From Parietaria judaica (Eukaryota > Streptophyta > Magnoliopsida > Rosales > Urticaceae): a stretch of DNA of 64,000 nucleotides. Below, piece by piece: positions 24,210 through 36,648 of this stretch (the first letter of the stretch is position 1; each line of letters starts with the position of its first letter). The notes below the pieces were generated by a model that was not told the origin of the DNA, did no database searches, and worked only from the letters and a program-made list of their open reading frames with translations. The stretch covers positions 42,855,201-42,919,200 of the forward strand of contig OX940861.1 in the NCBI GenBank assembly GCA_954871525.1, read 5' to 3'. Made by a program: the position numbers and the translations under genes.

Positions 24210-24678
24210 AATGAAGCTACAGATTCTATGTTTGTAAGGTCTATATGGATATATATCGATAATTCTTTCTCCTTGCTCTGTGCATTTATCCAACTTGTTT
24301 TCCATTACTGAATTCGGTGAACCTCCTGAAAAATTGCACACAAAATTATTAATGATTTCAAGATTATATTTTATTTTAGTTGAAAAAAACAAACCGTGAT
24401 ATATTTCAAGAGGGATATTTTTTAAATCAGTTGATTCCTTTGACCATCGCGTTCCTTAAACTTATCATCGTGTATCAATTTTCCCATGAAGTAATGAAAA
24501 ACTTGGCGTACACCATTTATATAATCGGAGATTTAACGGATGCTTGCGAGATCAATAATAGAAAAGAAAAATGAAAAATGAAAAAATTAAAGAATTGCGA
24601 ATCATTTAATATGGGAATTATTAGAAGCTTAGTATATAAAGTATGAACATATGGGCAGTTCAAATAATGCCATAACTG

Positions 24679-24724
<46 letters not shown>

Positions 24725-25839
24725 GAAATAATAAATACGAGAGAGAAAGGACCACCACAAATATGTGGAAATTTACTAGGGAAAATTGGCCCAACAGTCC
24801 CAAGCTCCGAGCTTTCTAGTTTAGGGTTTGGTGAGATGTTCACCCCATTTTTGCCTAGACATAATTGATGCAATATAATGGTTTTCTTTGGGGAAATTGG
24901 ATTGACCCTACAGTTCCAGCTTGGACTTGCACAAAAAAATATACATCGCTATAAAGTATAAAGTATAAACATTAGCACATGTTAAGGAAAAATTATATGC
25001 TCTACACGACAGAAAGTCAGTACGTAGTACCAATTTAAGTTAAAATTTTGACAGCAAATCATGGATTAGATAAAATACACTACATTCTTAAGCATAAACA
25101 ACCAATTCTTAGATTAAAAAAAGACACCTAGTCCACTTTTCTTGATACAGCAATTGAGGATAATAACGAGGAAAAAAAAAGTGTTGAGCCGTGGTCAACT
25201 GTGTCGATGGGTACTCAAATTAATTTTGTACGTGAAAAAAATACTGATAAAACAATAGTTCGGTCGAATTTCAGTTAAAAAACGTTACCGAATTTCCATT
25301 AAAAATGTGAATGGACATGATCACCTTCACACAACTTTATTTTACTTTCAATTTTTTACTACTTATTTTAATTATTTGAGTCCCTCCCTTCTCTTATTAA
25401 CATTTTTGTTAAGAAATTGGACGGATCTACTGTTTTACTGAATTATGTTATTTTTCTCTCAATATAAAAAGAACATAGGCTCCCCAACTAAAATTTGAAA
25501 AGTCCGTTACTATCCATGACAATATATGTCTAATGGGTGATTCTTTGTCAAAATTAGAATTTGATTGAAATAATACAATAATACATGCTAGTAGATGCCT
25601 TATGAATTACTTTTTTCAGTCAGATTCTGTTCTTTGGGATTGTACGATAATTCTACGTAAGGGTGAATTGCCATAAGGTTTTAATTTTTGTTCTTGCTGG
25701 ATTCATTCTCACTGCATCGAGGTGTTGATATGCAAATTGGTCTCAATCAAGAAACGACATGTCACGTTAATTAAATTTACGGTCCAAATTAATAGGACTA
25801 AAAGTGAGTAAATAAATAGATATTTACATATAGCTGGGC
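24210..25839. other. Intergenic, AT-rich, no gene recognised
   Basis: Non-coding sequence downstream of PMT2. It contains a TA microsatellite at 24679-24721 and scattered A/T runs. No exon or RNA gene was found. Confidence 0.45.
24679..24721. repeat. (TA)n microsatellite
   Basis: About 21 uninterrupted TA units, visible directly. Confidence 0.9.
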
Positions 25840-26440
25840 CTTGAAATCAAATCAAAGCCCAATGAGAAAATGGCTAAGGCAAAGCCCACAAGCAGAAATG
25901 CAGCCAAAAGCCCACACTCAATCCCGAGCTCAAAGCGAGCAAGCTGCTCCGGGGGCAAAACTGTCCAAAATCCTGCTGGGGTACAGTCAAGCACCCAAGC
26001 AGAAAAGAAGAACGCGACGACGAAATTCAAACGGCTATCTCCAGTCAACAGCACCAGCTCGGCGTAATACTCGCAAGTCATGGTCCACGTGTCAGCTCGG
26101 CAGCTAGTCAAGCTCCTTATCCGGCGCCACGACCACCCTTTCTACCAGGAATTTAGGAAGCTCTAATGTGCAGAAGAAGGCCTATAAATGAGAGAGGATT
26201 AGCTCAGACATAGCCTTGCAAACATTTTTATCTTCGGAGAGTTGTGAGAATTGTATTAGAGAGTATCTACTTGTTGTCCCCGAGCAGAACTTGGCTTGTG
26301 GCTTTCTGTTCGTTTTTACATTCAATATACTTACAGTTTATGTAGTCAACTACCGCCTTGAGACGAACCTCTCTAAAAAACTCCCCGTCTTATTATTCAT
26401 ATTTATTTGCATTATTTAGAGTATTGATGACGTGAAGATC
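25840..26440 (+). repeat. LTR-like sequence with retroelement promoter features
   Basis: The segment is less AT-rich than its surroundings. It carries a TATA word in GGCCTATAAATGAGAG at about 26177-26192, followed about 130-250 bp later by polyadenylation-like AATATACTTACAG, an arrangement typical of plant retrotransposon LTRs. Two long overlapping frames here match nothing I know. No second copy, primer-binding site or target duplication was found, so a solo LTR or TRIM fragment is only a suggestion and the limits are approximate. Confidence 0.3.
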
Positions 26441-28003
26441 AAGATCCACGGAATTAATCTTGTTAGCAAATTCAAATCGAAGCTTCACATCTTTCGTGAC
26501 TGTTGAGGTGGGAAACCACATCAACACGAGGTTTGCTCAAACAACGGATTTAATCCGTCATTCGGAGCCTTTTAAAACGACGGAAGCTAGTATGTCGTTG
26601 GAATATCAAAAGACGCTGGTTCTAACGACAGACCAGAAGTATCATTGGAACTTCCAAGCACCGTTAAAAACGGTGTTTCAACTCGGTTTTTAACTAGTGT
26701 TGGAATAGAAGACAACGCTGTAAATGTAAAATTTGAATCACTAAGAGAAATGACATAAATATAGAAAATGAAAATTGATGCAGCGGAGATCGATTGAAAC
26801 ACAAATAAACTCGGATTGGAGACCCGGACACATATATGAAATCGCAAGCTCTTCCAAACATTCGAAGATTCGCATACAAATCAACTAAAACGCGAATCAT
26901 GACCAAAAAATAAAACGACTTGACAAGAAAAATTGAAAAACAACAACAAATACGCACAAAAACTAAAACGTTATGAATCACACGGAAAAATAAAAAATAA
27001 AAAAAAATCTACACCTTGAAAGAGGGAATCATGACCAGAATATCTTTACCCTCTATAGCTATCATATCGAGCTTCAATTTGATACGTTGAACTTTCAAAT
27101 TGGACCCCTGAGTCAAAAATCATGACCTCCGAAGTTAAGCCTTACGTGAGTGTCTTTCGTAACGCTCCAAGAACGTCGATACGATCTTCGGTAGGCTCGG
27201 CCCATCAGAAATATGGGTGAAACAATAATTGGATAAAATAAAAAAGTAAATCAGTATACGAAAAATATCTCTATGGAACTGATGCAGACACAAATTTATG
27301 TGCTCTAAATAAGATCGGATTTTTTTTTGCTTAATTAATATAATGCTCAAAAACGACACAATTGTCCATGGAAGTAGATACGACAACTCGATGGATGAAA
27401 ATGGAAGCTTTTGATTAAATGATAACTATTGAGGAGAAGAAAAAAATGGACAGTATGTTGAGAATGCGCAGTGACAATAATTGTAGGTTTTATTTTGAAA
27501 GTCAGACAGCTATGAACTATTAGACATCTTATCTTAATTTTGTATTTTGTCTTTATGCACTCTCTCACCATCAAATTACACTCTTATTTTATTTCTATTT
27601 TATAAATGTCTTTATGTACACTTAAATAAAGATAAATGTCTTTATTATTACATAGTCGGTCAAGTTACAGTGATATCCTTCAAGGGTTAAATAAAAAAAT
27701 AAAAAATAAATTTAAGAGATGTATAAGTTTAACAATATAAATCCAAGGGCTATATAAGAATAATAATAGAAACTATAAAGACTATATAAGGATAAAAATA
27801 CAAAATATAGATAAAGTTTTATGTAAATTGTGTACCAAATTTTTACCGAATTAAAGTTTTAATAAGATAAAGTGTTAAAGACAAGTTTTCGCTTCTCATA
27901 TATGAAGTAGAAAGTTAAAAAATTAAATTTTGTATTTAAAAATTAATAAAAGACTATTGTCGATGAAAATACGAAATTAGCTTCCAGTAACATTTAGCCA
28001 TAA
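26441..28003. other. Intergenic, nothing recognised
   Basis: AT-rich sequence without convincing exons. The open frames are short and unlike known proteins. Confidence 0.4.
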
Positions 28004-28235
28004 CCAAGCTTGTTTGGTCTAGTGGTAAACCCAGTACAAGACTCTTCGAGAAATCTTGGGTTCAAACATTGCGGACGCAGAAATTGCGTATATTTGTAAT
28101 CTTGGGCGATAGTGCCTACGGGTTACGGCCAATAGTGTCAGCCTGTTATAACACTATAAATCTATCTTGTAAGGCGAGTACATGTAATCTTGGTCAATAG
28201 AGCTACTCCATTAGTACCAGACATTACTTAAAAGA
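28004..28235 (+). mobile_element. tRNA-derived SINE
   Basis: It begins CCAAGCTTGTTTGGTCTAG, with an A-box-like TGGTCTAGTGGTAAA and a B-box-like GGGTTCAAAC about 35 bp later: the internal pol III promoter of a tRNA-type head. The same head (CCAAGC..GC.TGG.C..GTGGT) occurs on the minus strand at 58292 and 49331. The body has the words CCAATAGTG and CTTGGTCAATAG, related to the other copies. The A-rich tail is weak and no target duplication is clear. Confidence 0.6.
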
Positions 28236-30074
28236 AAAGATAAACTAACATAAAACCGAGAATTATGCTCTGCTCAGAAAATTATATGACGAGTCATTGA
28301 CGACGTCGTGTATTCGAGTTCCAAATCAACATATACAAAGAAATACTTTTAGTTTAAATAAATAAAAAAAATAAAAAAAAACGGACACCAATATGGGATA
28401 CAAATTATAAATTACAATACTACAATTTTTTTTTAATTTTTTTTTGAGAGAAAATACAATACTACAATTAAAAACACGTAACTTGATTATTATGTTTGAA
28501 GAACGACAAGAATTGATTAAAAAAACGACGATTCTTGTCATTAAACGACATTAAAGTAAGTCAACAAAAAGCAAAAATGGATTAACTTCAACTTGGCAAA
28601 ATTAGGTGTATCATGCATGTATGTGTCATGGTCAACACTCAGATGTGATAAAGGGTAAAAATGTTACCCTTTGATTGTATTTTAATGGTAAATATATATG
28701 CGTGGACCGAATTTCTCGAGAATTTATTACTATAAGCAACAAACAATGGACAGAATTCATTATATGGATTGTGATGGAAGGATAAGTGGGGTTGCAAAAA
28801 TTGAATATCATGCATGCATGCATGCATGCGTGTAATTTTCCCGGCCTTATTAATATACATCTCTATTTATGTATTTATGTTTGTGACCAAATAAATTACG
28901 TGTAAATGTATGTATTTATGTACGATGAACACTATTATATTATATACAGCATGATTTGGCGAACATGGACCGAAAATTAAAAGCTTTGGTACTTTAATGC
29001 CAAACCAAATTAATCTCTTATTGAGGCTATAGTAATGGCTAATGGACCATCCCACTTTATAATTCTTCAACCGGCAAATGTTTTTATTTAATGCAAAACA
29101 TTCCTACAATCTCTATATGTACCTGCATGAAATAAATCTTTATATATGTATTATTTATTAATGTAGGTCATGTTTAGAGAAATAAAGAGAAGAACAATCA
29201 ATAGGATAATTTGACAATACTATCTTCTATTTTAATTTTTTTTAACTTTCTCATTAATTTTATAAAATGTTTACATTCCTAAATAGATGTTTGATAATAT
29301 TTCGACTTTCTGAAGAAAAAAAAATACTTTGTAAATAAAATGAAACGAGATGGTATATAAAAGCGAAATTCTAAAATAATGAAACTCGGTTTTTGAATTA
29401 AAATGATTTAAGGGTATGTATAGAAAGGAAATCAAAGTACACTATGAGAGTATATATATGAGCTTCTCTTCTCTTTTTTTTTTTTTTTTTTGTTAATGAA
29501 AGGTACATTTTTCTGAAAATTGAAAATAGAGGATAAAATTTCGTAAATTATATTATACTCTTAAGAAAAAAAAATCAAGAAAAAAGAAAAACTCAATTTG
29601 CATGGTCCTACAACCTTATCAACTATCTCTGCTTATGCCACAAGTATGTTATTAAGGACTATAGTTTTTCAATAAGCCAAAAGCCAGACCTTATATAGTA
29701 TATCTCTGTATATCATAAGCTTCTTTTAGTTGCTTCTTCTTCTTCTTTGAAGCATCAAATTTTATATAGTAGTATATATAACTCTAGAGAAAATTATTTT
29801 TCATGTCTAGTTTCTTTCACTACCATTCTCTTATCAATTCATGAATATCTTGTCGCCATAAATACATAGGCTATATATGTATATTATAAAAGATTGATAT
29901 ATCTATATACACCCTTTCATTATTGGTTCTCTTGTTCTTCATCCTTTTTTCTGCTCTCTTATTGTGTTGTGTCTTTTTCACACATACCCTGGTTTGTATT
30001 TTTGTGCTTTTGATCAGCTCTTTCCTTTTGTTTTTTTCCTTAACTTTGGACCAAAATCAAGTTCCGCGTCTCAA
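28236..30074 (+). promoter_or_regulatory. Intergenic and upstream region of the PKS gene
   Basis: AT-rich, with many A/T runs and a TGCATGCATGCATGCATGCG repeat at 28811-28830 (RY-like CATGCA words). The 150 bp before the start is pyrimidine-rich and probably the 5' UTR. An upstream in-frame ATG at 29964 was not chosen, because the extra residues are hydrophobic and unlike the family. Confidence 0.4.
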
Positions 30075-31734
30075 ATGAACATGCTTACGTCGTTCCCGTC
30101 GTCGAAAGGCAACGATCCTTCCTTGGCCTCGCCTTACTTGAACTGCAAGGACCCCTCTTTCGCGGCTCCCGAGCCGGGCCAAATCCGAAACCTCAGCCCC
30201 GTAATCACCTCCGCCAAGAAGGCAACGCTGAGAGTCAGAAGCAAGGAAGACGACGATGAGATCGGAGTGTTCCGAGCCGAGAAGTACTTCAACGGCTCCA
30301 TCGACAGCGATGACGCTAGCTCGCGGAGCTCGGCCACCACGTCAGCCACGAGATCGAGCTGGCACGGTCCCCCACTTCACAGGCAAGGCGATTCACTTGA
30401 TACTCTCGTTAGAAATATTGTTTATCCGTTGTTTATCTCAAAACCGATCGACAATGAAATTAGTAACGCGTGACATTATAATCATGGATGCTTTGGTGGA
30501 TGTGAGACATTATAATCATGGATGCTTTGGTCACAGGACCGAAGAGCTGAGGCCATCGACGGCGCTGAATGTCGAGCAGCTGAGAGCGAGGATTCAGCCG
30601 CGGACGCCAAGCAGCGTCCAGTCGGGATCGAGCTGGAACAGCCGGAGCGTTTTGCTGCAGAGCAGCTCCAGCTCCAAGAACAAGAAGTTCGTCAATGGCA
30701 GCAAGGGATTTCTCTCCACTTTCGGCTGCTCTTGCTCCGACAAGAACTCCGTAGAGACCAAACACACCGGAGAGATCAGCTTTAACAAAAGCTCAACCGT
30801 CAGCATCCGCAATAATCTCACCTACAAATCTCCTCTCCGCCACCACCACGACGCTAGATCGCCGAGCGCCATCAGCATCGATCGGAATACGATGAAAGGC
30901 CATAAGCCGCCGAGAGGGGACGCTCCGAGCTTCCGATCGCCACACAAGAGCGGCCCGCTGAATACCCAGTGCAAGTCGCCGGAGGTTTGGCTGAAAATAT
31001 AAACTTTGATTACTTATAATCTCCTTACAAAATTCTATCTTCTCTAAATAAATTTCCGACAGGTTTTCGGGTCGAAAGCGGTGGGCAAGACGATGAGCCT
31101 AGAGAGGAGGCTGACGAAAATGCCGTGGAATCACAGCCCGATCAGGCAAGACGAGATGGCGGTCTTCAAATCGGCTGCGGCTGATTCCGGGAGCGACGGG
31201 AGCTCGGACTTATTCGAGATCGACAGCCTCACCGGGAAGACGAACCCCTACATCGCCCAGCGTGCATCCGACGAATTCTCGGCCGGCTGCGCCACACCAA
31301 CCACTGGCTACGCGCCAAGCGAGGCGAGCATACAGTGGAGCGTCGTCACAGCCAGCGCCGCCGACTACGACGACAATGTGTCACGTACTGCCGAGACGGT
31401 GTCACGAGCGCGAGCGCGGGCGGAGGCAGCGGCGCAGATGCAGCAGCAGCGGAGGCGGGCGAGCGCGCTTCTCGGGTGCAAGAGCCACAAGGCTGTCAAC
31501 GTGGCAGGCGGAGAGCCCTACCAAGTAGCAGGCGGGGGGCCGAGCCCGAGGCGGCCGCCGCCAGGGTACGAGCGGTTCCGGGGAGACTCGCCAGCGAGGT
31601 TTCAGGCGGAGATTACGAAGCTGAGCGACGGGAGTTTGAGCGCGAGAGTAGGGCAGGAGCAGCGTGGTCATAATATGTCTCGCTTGGCGTCTCCTTCGCC
31701 GAGGAGCAACTCTCACTTGCTTTACATTCAGTGA
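30075..31734 (+). CDS. PKS2: Phytochrome kinase substrate (PKS) family protein
   Basis: Predicted exons are 30075..30382, 30537..30984 and 31063..31734, giving 475 residues. Intron 1 uses a GC donor (CACAG|GCAAGG) and an AG acceptor; intron 2 is GT-AG. Reading through intron 1 gives an early stop, so splicing is needed. Family motifs are EIGVFRAEKYFNG at about 62-74, SSDLFEIDSLTGKTNPY at about 299-315 and TGYAPSEASIQWSVVTAS at about 333-350. A Ser-rich middle and an Arg/Ala-rich tail are predicted to be disordered. PKS proteins work at the plasma membrane with phytochromes and phototropins in phototropism and growth; that role is known for Arabidopsis and inferred here. The symbol PKS2 rests on neighbouring genes, so another paralogue number is possible. 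Confidence 0.85.
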
Positions 31735-31860
31735 TCATCGGATGACTTGTAATGTTAAATACGCTCTTATGATCATTGGTTTCAGTGTAAGAGGTTGTTT
31801 TCAGTTTCATCGATTCATGATTTCACAACCTTTATATGGTAATATATATATATATATATA

Positions 31861-34029
31861 TGTAACGCCCCTAAATGGGGGTTAGTAGGATAAGACAAAA
31901 CAACGACTTTTCAAACTTGGACCGGTCAACGACACATCATCATTTAAACGATATCGCTGAATATTCAACGTCCACGTCAACAAACACATAACTTTTGCCC
32001 ATGGGACTTAAAACGACAATACAACATCAACGACCACAGTTTATACAACACCATAAAACGATAATTACAAAGTACCACCATCACAAATATCCTTAATTTA
32101 ATCCTTTACATTTTCGAAATTAAAGATCAACTAAAAATATGAAATTCACCACGACGAACATTAAAGGTTTAGGTAAGCAAAACGACACGTAGACTTCCTG
32201 AATCAAACTATTCCTCGTCCGGAGTCTGGTACTGAACACCACCTGAAGCTGGAAAGAAAAAGATGTATATGGAAAGGATGAGCACCACACGCTCAGTAGG
32301 GAACCTATTACCAATTCTCTTTACCGAACCATTATTAGTCAAATTACAATTAAAAAAATTAAATGTCAACATAAACCATTTAATCGTCATTTTCAATCAT
32401 TTATCACTTTCAACAATAAAATAAATAAATAAATATACTCCACAAAAGTCAAATCATTTCGGTGGTCCATGCCGAGTCAGCTCGCGCCTTTTCTCCACTA
32501 TATCCCATCGAGTCCTCAAAGCACGAGCACAGGTGGACTAGAAGTCCCTAACCGTAACTCGCCCTCGACTCGGGATCCTAATCACCACCAAAGACGGCCA
32601 GTTCGCCATGGGTCGAAACGTTGACTTTTGGGTCACCAATCATATCCACATCCATAATCATATCCGGCCTACTGCGCAGTAGCCAGCTGCTCGTCAGCAG
32701 CTCATCCGTCCAAAGCGGGTACCATATCATAATAATCATCATCCGCCCGAAGCGGGTACCATATCATAAGAATCATCATCCGCCCAAAGCGGGTACCAAC
32801 ATCAATATACGTCATTCCGACGTAACCATAAGCATAAATATAATAACAAATATCAAACCATACCTGGTTCTCTGCCTCGCTATCAAGCGACGACAATCAT
32901 AACATAAATTTTATCTTCTGATTAAAATAACATTTCATTTCATTAATTCCAATTTTAACCTATCCGGTTCAATCTTCATTATTAACGTTGGTTTCTACAT
33001 TCATTTTAATTAGCGAGAAAAGGTAATAGCCCCTACCTCGATTTGTGGAAACTTTGACCGATCGAATAGCTAGTCGAAGATGCGGGTTCGTCTTGGCCTT
33101 GACTTCGATGATCAGAGACTTCGGGATCCGATGTACTATTCATAACGGGTGATTCAGGTAGCACGGTTTTCGAGGTGACCACGGGACGACTATCCGCGCC
33201 AACTATTACACCGATACCATCCATAAGTCAAATATTACTAAGATTGGAATTCAAATTGTCAATTGAAAACCCGATACGCTGACATTTAACCCGGGCCGAA
33301 TTCCCGTCGGGCACGCAAAACGAGGCAGTAAAACGGGCATAAATTCGACAATGTGATACCTCTCCTAGCCTAATTCGACTATTCTAAACACAATGGCGAG
33401 GTCAATTTCATCAATCAAGGCCCAGAACATACCTAATTTTATCATCTAAAATCAGAATCTAGGGCAAGGAAATTCGAGCTTACCGGGAGTCCGATGACAA
33501 TTCCGATTGAGGGCTTTCGATCTCCTCGACGAGGACTTCAAAACCCCTCAATAAAATTCGATATCGGAAAATGACGACGGCGGCCGACGGCGGCGACCGG
33601 CGACTGCGACGGCGAGGTGGCAGCTCCATCAAACTCTACTAACCTTCGTGAACCCGGTTCCGGTGTTAGTTTTCTCAAATTCAAACCCAAATGAAAAAGA
33701 TCTAGAATTAAAAACCGAACCTTCCGGCGACTATTCCGGCCAAACGCCACCACGTCAGGTCGCCATCCGCCTATCAGCACGTTCGCCTTCTCGAGAGCTT
33801 TCCGGCGGTACAAAAATCTCTTTGATCGGAGCTCCAGTGACGGAGTTATGAAGCTTTGAAGTTTTGTTGAGGGAGAAACTTTTTTTTTTGAAGAGAGAGA
33901 GAGAGAGACAGAGAGAGTGTCGAGAGAAAAAGAAGAGAAGGGGGGGAGAACCTTCGAGCCCTTTTTTTTTGACTTTTTTACCTTTTTTTTTTAATATATA
34001 TATATATATATATAATATTGGGTTTTACA
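31861..34029 (-). repeat. 3' LTR of the chromovirus-type element
   Basis: Paired with 37572..39734. It contains about 2.5 tandem copies of a 37-bp unit (ATCCGYCCAAAGCGGGTACC plus spacer) at 32704-32800, a GA microsatellite near 33890-33920 and a TA run near 33994-34013. Confidence 0.9.
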
Positions 34030-34050
34030 ATACTCCACCCCTTTATAAAA
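34030..34050 (-). promoter_or_regulatory. Polypurine tract of the chromovirus-type element
   Basis: On the minus strand AAAGGGGTGGAGTAT lies immediately before the 3' LTR, at the position and with the purine content expected of a plus-strand primer site. Confidence 0.75.
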
Positions 34051-34066
34051 ATTTCGTCCTCGAAAT

Positions 34067-34463
34067 TTAAACGAAACTACCCCCTAACAAGGACGGGTAC
34101 TTCTTCATCATCTCCGACTCTAACTCCCATGTTTCCTTTCTTATGTCGTGATGGTTCAGCACCACTTTGACTAGAGGTCTCTCGCCGACGAAGAACTTTG
34201 ACTTCACGGTCGATAATATGAAGTGGGTGTTCCGCATATGTCGCATTTTCTTGAATAGGTATCTCTGTCCACTCAATGATTTGTTGAGGATCGTGTTCAT
34301 ATTTTCTCAACATCGACACATGAAACACATTGTGAACATGAGATAATTGCGGAGGTAAATCAAGCCTGTAGGCAAGTGGCCCGACTCTTTCAACTATCTC
34401 GAACGGACCGGTATATCGCGGAGCTAACTTTCCTTTTATGCCGAAACGAGAAACTCCACGCAT
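34067..34463 (-). pseudogene. Integrase C-terminus and chromodomain-like tail
   Basis: Frame 34077..34463 carries RFGIKGKLAPRYTGPFEIVE and HNVFHVSMLRKYEHDPQ. The shifted frame 34067..34300 then gives VKVVLNHHDIRKETWELESE and MMKKYPSLL, the chromodomain-like tail that in chromoviruses directs insertion to chromatin. The two parts are out of frame with each other. Confidence 0.75.
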
Positions 34464-34918
34464 GGTAATTGCTCATTCCACTTTCCTCCAAAATCCAAGG
34501 CGCACGCCCGAAGCATGTCTCCTAAGATCTGAATCACTCGCTCTGATTGTCCATCAGTCTGAGGATGAAAAGTTGTGCTCAAACTCAATTCAGTTCCCAT
34601 TTCTTTCTGTAATCCTCTCCAAAACTTGGAGGTGAAACGAGTGTCTCGGTCCGAAACTATTGAAACACGGACCCCATGAAGCTTTACTATCTTTTCCACA
34701 TATAGTTTACAAAGTTTCGGAACTTTGTAATCTGTCCGAATAGAGATAAAGTGAGCTGATTTTGTCAATCTATCAACGATCACCCACACCGCATCGTGTC
34801 CGCCCCGAGACCGAGGAAGTCCCGAAACGAAGTCCATTGTGATGCAGTCCCATTTCCACTCAGGTATTTCAAGTGGTCTAAGCTCCCCGCCGGGTTTCTG
34901 ATGCTCTGCTTTGACCAT
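34436..34918 (-). pseudogene. Integrase core, chromovirus-type element
   Basis: The frame begins VKAEHQKPGGELRPLEIPEW and has WDCITMDFVSGLPRS (first catalytic Asp), SIVSDRDTRFTSKFW (second Asp) and FHPQTDGQSERVIQIL (Glu). The zinc-binding part upstream is in a disrupted frame (34919-35085, with CPVC-like sequence). The frame breaks near 34436, where the next part is shifted. Confidence 0.8.
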
Positions 34919-35085
34919 TTAGCAAACTGGACATCTCTTCACGAACATCCCTACATCAGATTTCATTCCGTAGCAATAATATTGCCTCTTCAAATCTTGG
35001 TACATTTACGTACTTCCTGGGTGAATAGCAAACTTGGAACGATGAGCTTCTTGTAAGATGACATTCCGTAATGTAGCATCATCAG

Positions 35086-35589
35086 CTACCGCAAGCCTTC
35101 CTTTGTACAATAATAAAAATCCATCGACTCCCACATTCCATCCTTCAAGTTGTTCTCCAGCTGTAATCGATTCCATAAATCTTGCAATGTTTCATCGCTC
35201 CACTGGCTTTTTCTAACTTGGAGTACCATTGATGGAACGGCTATGACGTTATACGCACATGCTTTATACCCATCGCTATGGAATTCTAAATTGTAATCGC
35301 CAATGGTAACCGATCTTTTCCATAATTCCAAGGTCAAAGAAGCAACCAAACCATGATTCTTCAGACTTAATGCATCGGCGACCACCTTTACTTTTCTTGG
35401 GCGATATCGTAGACTAAAACCATAATCTTTCATATACTCCACCCATCTTCGTTGTCGTGGATTCAAGTCTCTCTGCGTGAACAAATACTTGAGACTTTGA
35501 TGATCGGTGAATATCTCAAATCTTGAGCCGTAAAGATGACAATGCCAAATTTTGAGTGCAAATATCACTGCTGCTAGCTCCCAGGTCAT
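35086..35589 (-). pseudogene. RNase H and linker, chromovirus-type element
   Basis: The frame has [39 protein letters not shown] and [14 protein letters not shown], the typical chromovirus RNase H C-terminal part, then KVVADALS. It stops at 35086 and is separated from both reverse transcriptase and integrase by stops or shifts. Confidence 0.78.
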
Positions 35590-35710
35590 GGGTAGGATAA
35601 TTTAGTCTGTGCGGCTTTAACTGTCTAGAACCATATGCCATCTTTCTCCCTTTTTGCATGAGCACACAGCCTAGTCCACTTCAAGATGCATCCGTATACA
35701 CTGTAAACAT

Positions 35711-36648
35711 TCACCTACATTGGGAACAACAAGGACAGGAGCACTCGTCAATCGTCGTTTCAATTCTGAAAAGAAAAAAAAAAGACTCTTCACATCTATC
35801 ATCCCATCTGAACTGAACATCTTTTCTGGTGAGCTTGCTTAGGGGCGCATCAATCTTTGAAAAATTCTCCACAAACTTCCTGAAATAGCCCGCAAGCCCT
35901 AGGAAGCTTCGAACTTCCGCCACATTTCTTGGTTGCCTCCAGTTCAAGATAGCTTCAATCTTTGACGGGTCTACGGCAATACCTTCTTGCGAGATCATAT
36001 GGTCTAAGAACTTCACTTCGGTCATCCAGAATTCGCATTTTTCTTTCTTCGCATATAAACGATGGTCTCGCAAAGTCTGCAAAACGATCTGCAAATGTTC
36101 TGCGTGTTCCTCCAAAGTTCTTGAATAGATAAGTATGTCGTCAATGAAGACAGCAACGAATCGATCCAAGTATGGTCGGAAAACTCTATTCATTAAGTCC
36201 ATAAACGCCGCTGGAGCGTTCGTTAAACCAAAAGGCATAACCGTGAACTCAAAGTGACCATATCGTGTACGGAACGATGTCTTCGGAATATCTGCATTTC
36301 GAATCCTCAACTGGTGGTAACCTGACCGCAAGTATATCCTTGAGAAGAACTTGCGTCCTTCCAATTGATCGAATAGGTCATCAATTCGTGGCAAAGGTTT
36401 TTTTTTTTTATAATCATTATCATGTTGAGCTGTCTGTAGTCCACACAAGGGCGTAAACTATCATTAGGTTTCTTAGCGAATAACACCGGTGCTCCCCACG
36501 GTGATGTACTCTGCCAGATAAACCTTTTACTCAACAAGTCGTCTAATTGCTTCTTCAATTCTGCCAATTCTGCTGGAGCCATACGGAAATGAGCCATAGA
36601 AATCGGAAAACTCCCAGGAACTAGGTCAATGTCAAACCCAATCGACAA
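35711..36648 (-). pseudogene. Reverse transcriptase, broken, chromovirus-type element
   Basis: Frame 36307..36648 has [19 protein letters not shown] and [12 protein letters not shown]; frame 35711..36448 continues with [36 protein letters not shown] and the catalytic [12 protein letters not shown], then [16 protein letters not shown]. The change of frame falls at an A-run near 36400, which looks like a homopolymer slip. Another A-run near 35768-35782 disrupts the start of RNase H. Confidence 0.8.

Noticed and set aside
25824..26111. Hydrophobic 95-codon frame as a membrane protein
   Set aside because: It overlaps two other frames on the opposite strand within an LTR-like segment; the composition, not selection, seems to keep the frames open.
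29964..30074. Upstream ATG as the PKS start
   Set aside because: It adds 37 hydrophobic residues unlike the family and lies in pyrimidine-rich leader-like sequence; the ATG at 30075 fits better.
32704..32800. CRISPR-like repeat array
   Set aside because: The repeats are direct tandem copies without unique spacers, in a plant LTR.
31861..34029. Short frames in the chromovirus LTRs as duplicated genes
   Set aside because: The identical frames at 32.1-33.8 kb and 37.8-39.6 kb exist only because the LTR DNA is duplicated.
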